A stretch of 64,000 bases of DNA, taken from assembly GCA_034509925.1 (NCBI GenBank), contig CM067535.1, forward strand, positions 7,284,701 to 7,348,700. Reading direction: 5' to 3'. The DNA is from Hirudinaria manillensis. Taxonomy: Eukaryota > Annelida > Clitellata > Hirudinida > Hirudinidae. Positions 53,020 to 63,925 of this stretch are shown here, piece after piece (positions within the stretch are counted from its first letter, which is position 1; every line of letters starts with the position of its first letter). Below the pieces are notes generated by a model. It saw only the letters and a list, made by a program, of their open reading frames with translations, did no database searches and was not told the origin of the DNA. A program made the translations under genes and the position numbers.

Positions 53020-55645
53020 TTAGAAGAAATAGCTGCTTGGCATGTCTGGCATCTCTCTTGGGGTGAGGAAACCGTTAGCCCTGTAAATAGCGTCGTCCAT
53101 TTCTTCTTTCTTATTCATGAGAAGTTCCAATCTTCTCGCTCGTGTCAGTTCTTCTTCGGTCGGAATCCTGATCCTCTTCGGGATCAAGTCTTCACAACCG
53201 AGAGCCATCAATGTATCTGAGAGACTATCCATCTGAAAAATTATTGGAATGATACATTCATTGGGTCTGTATTTAGAAGTCACGTTAGACATTTTGATCT
53301 TAGAAGCTCAAAACTCCTGAGGCATCAAAAGCTACTTAAGGAATATATTGGGCATGCTTGCAGGTTATTTATTAAACTATTAATTTATAACTTTGCAACA
53401 GTTGCAGGGATCACCGCAAACAAAGTAGAAGAAAAGACGAAATAGTTTCAACATCGGTAACCTTTTCTATCCCCAGTTCCTTGAGTTCAGCCTCAATCTT
53501 GATCAGCTCCTGCTCTTTGTACTTATTAAAACGAGCAAGTTCCTCTTCTAATTTCTTTTGGAGAGTCAGGGACTTCTGCTTTACGAGAGCCATGGCAGCA
53601 TCCTTCGCTACCTTCCTACGCTCGGCTTTTTTTGGGAGCTTGGCTACCCTTTCGGCAGGGTCTACGTAGCATATCTTGAGCTTCTTGGTCAGCCAGTCAA
53701 ACTTCTCTGAGTCTATGTCCTTCAACTTTTTCAAATCTTCATCTCTTAATTCTATTCGTTTTCTGAGGCTTCCGATAGAGTATTTATCCTTTGAAAAATG
53801 GTAGAATATAGGCTCAAATAACAATCACCAAAAGAAGGTAAAAGCAACTTAAAGAAACTAACATTATTCATTGCAAATATCAAACTCAACTAGAAATGGG
53901 AATTAAATTTTTAATCTCATTGCTGGGTGTATTTCCAAGGTGATAAAATCCACATATTGGACAAAAAGTGGGTGCAAAAGGCATTCATCCATTCTGACAT
54001 TATGTTTCAGATTAAACATTTATAAAGTGATTTACAGAGACTAGTTACAACATTAAAATCTACTCCTGAAGAAGAGTAGCATATTAAATAATATATATAA
54101 AACCAAATGGTTAACAATGACCAAGCTGACGAAATAGTTAATAGAAAAATCAATAAAACTCACATGTCGGAACCTGACACAGTGCTTAATTTGATTCCTG
54201 ATCAAAACAGTGCTTTTGGCAACTGAAAAAATAAAATTGCATTCATAAAATCAAAGAGAGAAATAATATTCCTTTGATATATCGGCATCAAAAATGCCTC
54301 TTCCATTGCCAGCAGTGGCTTCTGCAGATACAGACGTGTGCAAAAATGAATAAATAAATTTAATAATTGTTAATTAGCTAAAAATGTTTGTTAATATTAA
54401 TCTTTTTATACTTTATGACACTTAAATCTATCACCTACTAGTCTAGTAAATATTATTAACATTGGGTAACTAAAAAAATTGTACATCTGCATATAATCTC
54501 TAAATTCTTTAAGACTAAAAAATTGTGTCAATTTTCAGAAGAAAAGCTAAATTTCTCAAGTGATCAATGAATTTTTGCCCTCATTAAAAAACTTGAATTT
54601 CAACCAACTTTGGACTTCCAAAGATCGCGTGTCAAATGGATGGTCTTGGATCTCCTTCACCACTTCTTCCAGCATCCTTTCCATAAGGTCTGCCTAAGTT
54701 CATAACCAAAGTCATCAACTTTCATGTACATTATAATAGCATGTCAAACTAACCTTGGGACTATATTCAAGACTGAATAATTTGTTGATAATATCGTCGC
54801 AACTGAAAAATAATAAAGTTTGTAATTTATTTCATCTACTTAATTTTCACCACAATGCCAAACAATCCACCCATCTGATATTATTCTATTAGCGCAATGT
54901 CTCTTATATGTAGCTGCTAACCTTTTTATGACCTTAACTATGTAAGTAGATGAACAACCATTTAATAAACCTTAACATTCAATTAATAGAAGCCACTTCA
55001 AAATAATTTTAATGAAAATGTTTTCCCTGAAACACCAAACTAACTCTTTAAGTTCCTCTTCAAAACCAAGTCTAGGTACAGATAGATCCACTTTTACCAC
55101 ATGATCATCCAGATCACCTAATAAATAAGATTTCTTAATATTACAAGAGTGCATGTATCTGCAATTTACAATAAGCAATAATATGTAATAAATAATTTAA
55201 TCTTTAAAGAATGGTTTAAAATCTAACCAGAATATTCAAATGACAATGGTTTGGTATATGGTGCCCTAGGCTTAGTAGATCTCCAATAATGTTTTACTTG
55301 GGTCGTCTGCCATAATGCATTTTGGCATCCTGCAAACAAAAATAATGTGTCAAGCCAAACCAATCAGTTGATCAACTCATCACCTCTACTCTTTGATAAA
55401 ATAACAAATCGACTAAATACACTTAATAAAATAAATCAAACAGCTTAGCTAACACAACTCTGCAAACCAATAATGATCGTCGCTTGAAATAACGCTCACA
55501 AAAGCAACATATTTACTAAAGGTGCGTAACCATTTACGGGCGAGGGTGAAACTCTGACGGCGTGCTTTAGTCCAAACTCCTTGAAAATGTTAAGCGATTT
55601 CAAATTTGACGCCCCAAATGTCCTAAAAAATCCACAGTAATTCAT
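53020..55645 (-). CDS. MRPS15: Mitochondrial small-subunit ribosomal protein uS15m
   Basis: Eight exons: 55645-55531, 55329-55228, 55117-55045, 54802-54754, 54693-54609, 54222-54164, 53788-53462 and 53232-53020. Phases agree; 340 residues. The N-terminus (MNYCGFFRTFGASNLKSLNIF) is basic and lacks acidic residues for about 20 positions, as expected of a mitochondrial targeting peptide. The uS15 core spans the exon containing TVLIRNQIKHCVRFRH and the next one (KDKYSIGSLRKRIELRDEDLKK... EKFDWLTKKLKICYV), matching the family pattern I-x-x-L-x-x-H-x-x-x-x-x-x-D-x-x-S-x-x-x-L-x-x-L-x-x-x-R. The protein binds small-subunit rRNA in the mitoribosome. It is longer than the ~257 residues I recall for human MRPS15 because of a Lys/Glu-rich helical extension and a separate C-terminal exon. 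The gene is divergent from the CPOX-like gene. Confidence 0.88.
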
Positions 55646-56053
55646 ATTTTTATTAGACTGTTTGCAATTCCAAAAAAACAGGCTACGGAGAAGTCACTCT
55701 GAAGGAGCCAAAAGTGAACTGGTTAAAATAAAGCTTAGTTTAAGAAATGTGTCAAACATTAACTTAAAATGTTTATTTTAGTTTAATATTAATAATTAAC
55801 AATTTAAATTATTTTTAAGTGCATCAAACATAGCATTTAAAATAATATGTTATAATTTTAATTAACTATTCAATCAAAATATATCGGAATGTAGTTGTAA
55901 TTTAGGTAATTGGTGGTAATTTTTTACTTACATTTTTAATTAAATAAAAAAAGAAACGAAAAGTTAACGGTAACTTAGACGTAGATCGTCTTCATTTATA
56001 GGTAAAACAACTGTGGAATTGAAAGTTTCAATAGGCTGTATTATTGTGTAACT
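55646..56053. promoter_or_regulatory. Probable bidirectional promoter (MRPS15 / CPOX-like)
   Basis: Only 408 bp separate the two start codons of divergently transcribed genes, both encoding proteins with mitochondrial N-termini. The interval is AT-rich and has no obvious TATA pair. Shared regulation is inferred from distance and orientation only. Confidence 0.5.
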
Positions 56054-59000
56054 ATGAATAGGATTTATGTCAATTTATTTCGCTCTTTGCGAGAATATTG
56101 TGGAAGCGCAAGCGCCAGAAATCATGAAGCCTTCAAAAATCTTAAGCTTGGAAGAAAAAAGTGATAATGTCTAATGATTTCTTCCAGTGAACTTACCTTT
56201 AACTCATTAATTTTATTTTAGAACAATTTTGATATCATTGGGATTAGGGGTAGCCTCTATGATCACATACAAAAAGGAAAAGCTTACAGTAATCTGATCA
56301 CATTTTTCGTACATAAATTCCCGAGCAATATGAGGTGTCTAGTATGTCTTTAGCGTTCTGTATTTTTGTTGTCTGCTAAGGTGTTCGCAGCTATGCAGAA
56401 TCCTAAAGATGACATCCAATTCATGGGGCCCCCAATAACAGATATTAAAAAGCTCAGTAAGGTTAATTTTGAGATTTTCTCAGTAACAAAAACTATTCTT
56501 AAAATATGTATTGTTAAGAATAACATGCGAATAAGATTTTTAATCTTGCAAATTGAAAATAAATTGAAACGCTTGGACTGATTGGATCTTGAATAGTTAT
56601 GACTTGCATAGTAAGACTTAGTAAGATTTATGTAGTGACATTTGCAGTTATTTGGATAAAATGCAAAAAGGTTTTACAATTAGGCTGTTATGATAAGGGC
56701 AAACACATTAGATTGTTTTAACAGCTTTAGATATTTGATTATTGCTTTGATTTTCATAATTTTTAAGTGAGTAATTAAACATCTTTGAAGATGGAAAACG
56801 ATATGAAAGCAAAGATGGAATTGCTGTTCTTGAGAATACAAGTGCGACAAGTTCATTTTGTAATTCAAATTCAGTCCAAAGAGATACACATTGCACTTTT
56901 TCTTGATTTGGCAAGGCTGATTTTTGTAAATCTCTTGGTGCCATTGAACAAGAAGAAGAATCCCATTTTACTGTTGAAAGATCACCTGAGAAGGTTAATA
57001 AAACTCTTGCACTTTTAATTTGCCCAAAATATGATGACCAACAAATTAAACGAGGAATTGTGCAAATGGACGTAACGTTAAAGACGTTGTGATGTCATTC
57101 AATGTCATTTTTTCAGTAATTCTCACACATTTTAAATGTTGTACTCATTTGGATTCAAATTTAAATATTATTTAATGTTTTAATTTAATCAAATTTAAAT
57201 ATCACAACTTCCAAAACCTTTGCGATTCCAAACGTCCTTTGGGAATTCATGCACGAACAGAAGTTCGATTAGTTTCAATGTGCACACAAATTGTTTGCAT
57301 TTTGTTCCTATTTTTAACGGCTACGAACTTGTATCACCGACAGGGCTTCCTCCTCTGCTTCCAAGAAGAGGGGGAGATTTTCGAAAAGGCATCCGTGGAA
57401 GTTGTAAACAAAGAATTAGGACACGCGACCCGAGTCGTCGGCATATTCGTCTCCATTTATCCCGTTATTTTCAGTTTTATTTCTCGGGAGTGAAAAGTTC
57501 AAAATTGTCGACCAAAATATTTTTCAGTTCTAATTTAAAGGATCTGTTTTTTTTTTTATTTGCCAACTTAAAGCAATACTTTAATCTAAGTTGAAATAAG
57601 GCAGCTCGTTACTTTAATTAATAGTTTTGGCAAAGCTGTTGGCAGCTCTGCCGAGAAATAATATAAAATGGCCGTTACTATTTTTATGGCGTTCCCTGTT
57701 TATTTTTTTTATTTTATTATCATTTTTCCTTTTAAGAAAAATCCCAACATTCCGTCACTGCAACTTGATCTCCTTTACACCGAGGAGGGGGATGAAGAGG
57801 AAGAAGATGGGTCGACACAGAAGGTCAAAGGGTCATTTTCAGGGAGGGTTCTACTGGTGCCATATGTTTATAATGACGAGGTGGGCAGACGTTCGATCAA
57901 TGTAAAGTTTTATAAGTTATTAATTATTTAATTAATAACATAATTAATAATTGATTACAAGAAATTATGAATATATGTTTATTATATTTAAAGTCCTTAA
58001 ATTCCTTGACATTGTTTCAATTGGCATCGTATCTGTTGCAAGGATTTTCGGAACTACCACAGAACGTTAAAGAAAGTTTGTGACAAACACTGCAGAGACT
58101 GCTACGTCAAGTTCAAATCCCTCTCTGACGAAGACAGTCGACTAGAAGGTTCTAATCTTATTTTTGTGATTAATAAATAATTATTTAAATTATTAATTAA
58201 TTTCTTATTTATATGCTTATCATTGCTTCTAATACATCTAAATATAAACATCTTCTAAATGTTCCGATCATTTCAGGCAAAGCTGTTGGAATCGGAGGAA
58301 TCTCTTTTCCAGCAGTTGGAAGTACGAATGCTTCTCCACAATTTCTTGAGGTCTCTCAGTAATTACTTGGTCTTTGATCATATCACCATCATCTTACTCA
58401 TAGTCACAATTATTATCATCGACATCGCTGTCATCATCATGATGTTGCATTCAATCTATTCGCCAGTTCGATGATGGTCAAAGTAGATTTTTATTATTGC
58501 AGTCTGTGGCCAGTGCGATCGTGCCTTTGTACGTTCAGTTTATTGAAAAACATAAAGAAGACAATTATACTTACAATGACAGGTTGAATTTTTATTCTAT
58601 TCTATGTAAAATATCAATGAATAATTCATCCATTTCGTCAAGAATTTAACGAGTTAATACTATTAATACCGTAAGTTATTAATTCACAAGCACGTGACAA
58701 ACAAACTGCATAAATAATTATAATAAATAGTGAGATACAATTTTGGAATGCGACTGAACCGAGAGGGTTCTTTAGCTTCTGCATGCATCATCAGCACCAC
58801 CACTAATTGTATTGCGAACGGAGCCCGCCTTGCAATTCCGCAAAAGAAACTCCAAGCTCGTCTTGCAAACGACATTGAATTGGTGAAATACATATTGTGT
58901 GTATATTGTTTATGTTTTATCGACCACCATTTTAGAATGAATTTGTCGGAAATTAGGAAATTATTTTCAGAATGTGGCAATTGTCGACCAGAAGTCGGGA

Positions 59001-59280
59001 AGTTCTGAACTCGATGAACCCAAAAAAGAGCAGAATTAATCTCTTAAATGACGTGGAAAGTTGCGCCTTCCACCTCCCTCCGATGACCGTAAGTGAGCCG
59101 AAGAAGTTCAAATTGTCGACCATCGATTATCGCTTAGCAATTGTTCTTGAATGACAAATGGACCGTTGACGTTGAAATTGTCGGTTGTTCTTGTAGAAAT
59201 GGTTCATTGATTCTCCAAAACCTGAATTCAAGCAAGAATTACTGGTTGATCTCACCCTGAATCCAAAGGATTGGATCTAA
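56054..59280 (+). CDS. Coproporphyrinogen III oxidase-like protein, probable pseudoenzyme
   Basis: Twelve exons: 56054-56160, 56222-56288, 56381-56461, 56791-56841, 56916-56993, 57344-57463, 57737-57880, 58043-58148, 58277-58350, 58503-58582, 58971-59088 and 59197-59280. Phases agree; 369 residues without a stop. A basic N-terminus (MNRIYVNLFRSLREY) and a hydrophobic segment (TILISLGLGVASM) resemble CPOX import sequences. The rest follows the CPOX fold in order: FMGPPITD, KAKMELL, EIFEKASV, YPKNPNIPS, YHRTLKKVCD, VGIGGISF, AIVPLYV, LPPMTKW and NPKDWI. The catalytic blocks are gone: the H-F-N-x-R-x-F-E motif reads QLDLLYTE, G-C-D-L-T-P reads GRVLLVP, H-R-G-E-R-R-G reads DSRLEGK, and G-R-Y-V-E-F-N reads SREVLNS. 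CPOX normally decarboxylates coproporphyrinogen III in the mitochondrial intermembrane space. Homology is well supported; loss of catalysis is inferred. Confidence 0.8.
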
Positions 59281-59539
59281 AAGCCGCAGGGAGACTTTTT
59301 TAAATCTTTTTTCCTATAGTTTGATGTCACGTGATTTCTAAAGTTTAGCCGTTAAAAATTAGTGAAAGCAAAATAGGCGTTCGTGATTATGATTCACGTA
59401 TTCCTTGTTTGAGGGATTTCCCGATTTCTAGGAAAGGCCCGATGGAGTTTATCACAGATAGGATTTGAGTTGGTATCTTAATACTGTTTCACAGGCTTAT
59501 AACCTTCATTGCAGAGGAGAAATAGGTCTTTAAAGCCAA
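59281..59539. other. Short convergent spacer
   Basis: Lies between the CPOX-like gene and the membrane-protein gene ending at 59598. A small inverted repeat (CGTGA...TCACG) lies near 59382-59399. No gene is seen. Confidence 0.5.
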
Positions 59540-59545
59540 TTTATT
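59540..59545 (-). terminator. Polyadenylation signal of the membrane-protein gene ending at 59598
   Basis: TTTATT on the plus strand reads AATAAA on the minus strand, 53 bp beyond the stop codon. Confidence 0.6.
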
Positions 59546-59597
59546 ATCTATTCATTGGTCAAAGTTACTTGGCTCTTTGATTACCAAACATCGGTTC

Positions 59598-59998
59598 CTA
59601 AGCCGCGTTTTGGAAGTCGTACGGTATTTCCATATAAATATTTTCTTCGTCGTAAATGAAGGCATTGTTTACGTTCGATGCGTCGGCCGCGGTTTCGGTT
59701 GCTAGGAACGCAAACGCAGAGGTCGGTGAAGGCGATGCGAGGTCGTCGTTTCCATGCGACAGAGATGATGACTGGGCCGTTGGATCGACAGAGTAAATGT
59801 TATCGCAGGCTGTAATGCGATGTTCGTCGACAAAGGGTCTCTTCTTGGTACCCTTCTTGCTACAGTGGAGTACTAACAGGAGGAAGAGGAGCAGGAAGAT
59901 TGTCAGTAACATTAGGAAACTTCCGGAAACGATGTAAGCCAGGAGACTAGGTGACATGTATTTCGACTGCTCTATTGTGTCTGGAGTTGAGAGGTGTT
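59598..59998 (-). CDS. Last exon of a single-pass membrane protein (TM plus cytoplasmic tail), partial
   Basis: A CCCACAG acceptor precedes 59998, and the frame runs to a stop at 59598, about 133 codons. It encodes a short juxtamembrane stretch (HLSTPDTIEQSKYM), a strong membrane helix (LLAYIVSGSFLMLLTIFLL and following Leu-rich residues), a basic stop-transfer (CSKKGTKKRPF), and a ~75-residue tail with tyrosines in DNIYSV and ENIYMEIPY contexts. This layout is that of a type I receptor or adhesion protein. The YMEI context could be a phosphotyrosine/SH2-binding site (inference). The upstream exons were not identified: a candidate at 60051-60108 ends in the wrong phase. The protein family is not recognised. 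Confidence 0.65.
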
Positions 59999-60437
59999 CT
60001 GTGGGTTGAAGTGAAAGTGATTAAAGTGGCAGAAGGCAATCAAAAAATACCTCGTTTGCAGCCAACCTTCGATATGACTGGAACTAGTGGTGGAATTCAT
60101 TGTGGAGTCTGAAACATCGATTGCATTAGGAATTCAAGAGTGAATTAATGTTCATTTATGTCGCCGCTGCAGTTAACTAATTGATGAGTCCTGATCGCTG
60201 ATATTATCAATGAAGCCAAATTCAGCTTTATCGCACAATTTGTTATGTCGGCGGGTCTGTTAAGGCAAACTTATGTTTTTTGCACCGGTACCAAAGCCTT
60301 TCTAAAGTCTTTATGCAGTATTATTAAGGTCCCTTGTATAAAGTTTCGCTAAATTCTTCTTAGGAAGCTCAAAGTGATGAGTATATTGCACAAAGTTAGT
60401 GAAGTTAATGGAAAGTTTAAGACCATTTTCAGTCTTC

Positions 60438-60545
60438 AGGCATGGCGGATATGGAACACTTTGGCGCTGGAGCCAAAATTTGGATGAGGGAGACAGAATT
60501 AGCACGGAATCAGCCAAGACCGAGCAAAATGGATGGAAAATATTA
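60438..60545 (-). repeat. Short dispersed repeat, copy B
   Basis: Imperfect match to 9878-9975 in the same orientation (TGGCGGATATGG, then GAGCCAAAATTTGGATGAGG). Probably a fragment of an old transposable element. Confidence 0.5.
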
Positions 60546-61779
60546 ACCCTCTCGGTCCCCTGGATCCGTCTTACTGGTCTTAAATAAATATAAACCAAAA
60601 ATAAATTTGATTATTTCTCACCTTGAGTAAAACGTTCCTTAAGCAGACAAAAACACCGCAATCTTAAATATTAAAATGTTTAAAATAAAGTGATTTAAGT
60701 GCCATATTTCATATAAAATAACTTCCTATCCTCCTTAATTTCACATCAAAGTTCTATGCGAACCAACTCAACCAGAGCCAATACATTGTTACCGAAACCA
60801 ATTAGCTATTGTGCGAGCCTTCTTGAAAATATCAGAATGGCCTAATGACGTACACGGTTGCCCGAGCGTTTGTATTGTGCAATCTGAGATGCTGATATGA
60901 AGAAGGAGAGAGGATTTACATGTTTTTAATTTTAGAATTTGTTGATGGAATAAAATGGCTAACAACTTTGAGCCGAAGATTCGATGCAATCTTTGTGCCT
61001 TCGTGGAACAGATGTTGACAAGGGAGGCGGCAAATGGTTGAATGAAAGTAATAAGAGATCATTTCTGATTGGTTAATGGCTAATTACTAATTAATGGGTT
61101 ATTAACTAATTACGGCCATGACGCAGTTCCTTGCAACTCGTTGGCACAATGTACTCCACCCAGGAGTGTAATAGGTCTCAATTTTTCAAAATCATTGAAA
61201 TGAACATTTATTCTATTTATTTATTTATTTATTTATTTATTCTGTCAAGTAATCCTAAACTAGTTTTTACTACGTACTTAACACATGTTTAACCATACTA
61301 AAAAACAAAACAAATGTCACACCTTTGAAATGAGTCTTGTTGAGACTGGTTACGAGCAGAAGCGGGCGGATACTACACAAAACATTCAGAAAGCATTATT
61401 CATTTAAATGTTAAGCAAATATATCAAGGAAATCCTTTGTAAATACAAATAAATGTAATATAATTAATATTATTATGGTTATAATTAGTAATTTAATAAT
61501 TGTAGTATAATATTACAATATCATAACTATCAACTCGAATTATACCCAATAATAATAATTATTATTATTATATTTTAATATAATATATTCTCATATTTTA
61601 TTATAATAACTCATAAGAACATCGATTTTTATGGTAATATTCACGGTAATTTAGGATTAATTCATAATTTGACTGGAACTCCTAAACTTCCAAATATTAG
61701 AAGATTGCGTTGAAAGGGTTGATAGTTGAATTTTGTGCCGAAGACATAAAGATAAAGAATGTTATTCGAAAAACATTTG

Positions 61780-61945
61780 AAAAGAAATTATGATAAATAA
61801 ACATCAATACGTACAAAATAATAAATATACGTACAAAATAACAGATAAAGTATGACAAATAAACATCAATACGTTCAAAATAATAAACAAATTATGATAA
61901 ATAAATATCAATAGGTACAAAATAATAAATAAATTATGATAAATA
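61780..61945. repeat. AT-rich tandem repeat, about four imperfect copies
   Basis: A unit of roughly 40-60 bp containing TATGATAAATAAA(C/T)ATCAATA and (C/G)GTACAAAATAATAAA recurs with small changes. Confidence 0.75.
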
Positions 61946-63216
61946 AATACAAATATATTCGTGAGTTATAATGATTCATAAACGATGATACTTAAAATAT
62001 TTCTTTTCATCGAATTGGGGAAATTCCGTAAAGTTCGTGGTTGTTAGACTCTCGTCATCATTATCATTGCCATCGTCATGCACTTGCAACAACAACAACA
62101 AGACAGTAACAACATCATTACTAATACTTTTAATACCATTATTAATTATTACGATTGGATGTTGAAGAATTATTTGTGAATTGGTGCTGGATGGTGAGTA
62201 GCTGTTGGAAATATTTCAATTTTAGTATTTAAATTCAAAATCATTTCGAATTAATTCAATAATTTAAATAATTCATTAAATGATACCATCTTAATATCAT
62301 TTAGATATCACTTGATGATATCATTCAGTATCATTGTCCTCTGAAGTTGCAGAATCCATCTCGAATTCATTTTGAAATCCTCCCTTTTTTACATTTTGCA
62401 ATTAACTGAGAACCTGATCGTCATTAAATTTAATGCATTAAAAGGAATTTATTAACAATTATTAATTATATTAACATCGAAGAACGTCAAAGTCGCTTAT
62501 TTTGGCTTAATAATCGTAATTATTAATGCCCAAAATCGCCGGAAAAGTTCAATATATTCAACATATTCGTTGTGTTAGTTAGAGATACGTACAAACCTGT
62601 TATTATAAAATCATTTATTTATTCACAAGGTATTCCTCGTTCAATGAAAAATAAAAATAAAAATAATTGTTCACTTTATGAAAAATAAACAATCGTAGAA
62701 TAAACAATTCGTTTTCAAGTCAGCTATAAATCCAACTAATCTCCAATTATGACTCATTTCCACGAACCTAGCGCTTAAAGCTTCAATCAAGAACTTCGTG
62801 ACCTCAACAAGTCAACGATGAGTTCAGTTCAGTTCACGTTTTCAAGACACGGTAGCAAAATGTTTTTCTATTAAAAAGTAAAATGTAAAAACAAAAGTGT
62901 AAAGTGTAAACCGATCATTCGAGACTGTAAATTTACAGAACATCCGCCCAATCAGATGAAGGGTTGTAATACCTTCACATCCACACGTACTTACGAACAT
63001 GTTACAATATCTTGTAAACTGTTATAATAAAATGATGCTAGAGTTTCTTTAAATATTAATTTTCAATATAATTCACTAAATTACGATGTTAGTACAATTC
63101 TCTGCACGGCACGGCTTGACAATATGTCCAGTCTCCGTTCACCCTCGAGAAGGAAATATTTCGAATTTACAGAAAAAATATAAAATAATGAATAAAATTA
63201 ATACATAAATTGCTTC

Positions 63217-63563
63217 TCAAATCTCGACATTTTCCTCTTCGACCTCCATTATTGGATTCTTGGCGAGTTCCCCTCCGTTGTAACTGGAAGTCCTGGGCCT
63301 CGAAGATGCGCAGTTTCTAAGACCTTTCGACTTATCGGCCTTCGTTGGACCTTTGCAGGTCTTCTTTTGGCAGAGCTTTGAATAGGGAAAGCCAGGTGCA
63401 ATGGAGTAGTAGCTACTCCTCGAATTATCGCTCGTCTCCGCGTGTTTCAACTTGAAGAAGATGAAGACGATCATGAAGGCCGACATGAAGAGAACTCCGA
63501 CGATGACGAAAACGACGATGAATGTTTGATTCGCGGGCTCCCTGTTGCTGGATTGGCGTGGAT
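63217..63563 (-). CDS. Last exon of a second single-pass membrane protein, partial
   Basis: A TTCCAG acceptor precedes 63563, and the frame runs to TGA at 63217, about 115 codons. It encodes a hydrophilic juxtamembrane (RQSSNREPANQ), a membrane helix (TFIVVFVIVGVLFMSAFMIV and onward), a basic cytoplasmic start (KLKHAE) and a ~75-residue tail. The tail has Ser/Tyr clusters (SSYYSIAPGF), a Lys/Arg/Cys-rich middle and an acidic end (EVEEENVEI). The upstream part lies beyond the right edge or further upstream. The tail shows no clear similarity to that at 59598, so a tandem duplicate is not supported, although both are minus-strand terminal exons of receptor-like proteins. Family not recognised. 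Confidence 0.6.
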
Positions 63564-63827
63564 CTGGAATGGAAACATGGCGGGAATGGAAATGGATTCA
63601 TTTCAACACATCGTCTACTTGTAATTGATGACATTAAAATCTATTATTTGCAATTTAATTGCTTAAAATACAAATTGCAAATTAATGAATTATAGTTTAA
63701 TTCAATTGCTGGAAAATTATTCCACGTTGGTTTAAATGAAAACATGAAAAAACTAAAAAATAAAAATAATAAAATACCGCTATAAAAGATATGGAATGAA
63801 GAAAGTTTTGATGTTCTGTTGATATCC

Positions 63828-63925
63828 ATTGTTGTTGTTGTTGTTGCTGCTGCTGTTGTTGTTGTTGTTGTTGCTGTTGCTGCTGTTGTTGTTGTTGTCG
63901 TCATTGTTGTTGTTGTTGTCTGAGA
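63828..63925. repeat. (TTG/CTG)n microsatellite
   Basis: Interrupted TTG/CTG/CTT run. The poly-Asn/Ser and poly-Thr frames over it on the minus strand are repeat translation, with no supported splice link to the exon at 63563. Confidence 0.85.

Larger units (their letters stand above)
59999..63216. other. Intronic/intergenic stretch without recognised exons
   Basis: Probably holds introns of the membrane-protein gene ending at 59598. It contains a dispersed repeat copy (60438-60545), a (TTTA)n run near 61216-61240, and a tandem repeat at 61780-61945. No convincing coding exon is seen. Confidence 0.45.

Noticed and set aside
56842..56915. In-frame TGA in an otherwise open stretch of the CPOX-like gene, suggesting selenocysteine
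   Set aside because: Aligning to CPOX shows the frame upstream is different (KAKMELLFLRIQ). The TGA lies inside a 74-bp GT-AG intron whose removal restores the family alignment in phase.
58723..58900. Plausible exon encoding YNFGMRLNREGS... in the CPOX-like gene
   Set aside because: It has no counterpart in CPOX. Skipping it joins 58582 to 58971 in phase and gives MWQLSTRSREV, which matches the family's L-W-Q-x-L-R-R-G-R-Y-V region.
59370..59405. Hairpin in the 3' flank of the CPOX-like gene considered as a SECIS element
   Set aside because: The conserved AUGA/AA/GA core geometry is absent, and there is no in-frame UGA left to decode.
60051..60108. Possible exon (MNSTTSSSHIEGW) upstream of the 59598-59998 membrane exon
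   Set aside because: Its open frame ends at phase 2, but the next exon needs phase 1; the phase-compatible frame has a stop.
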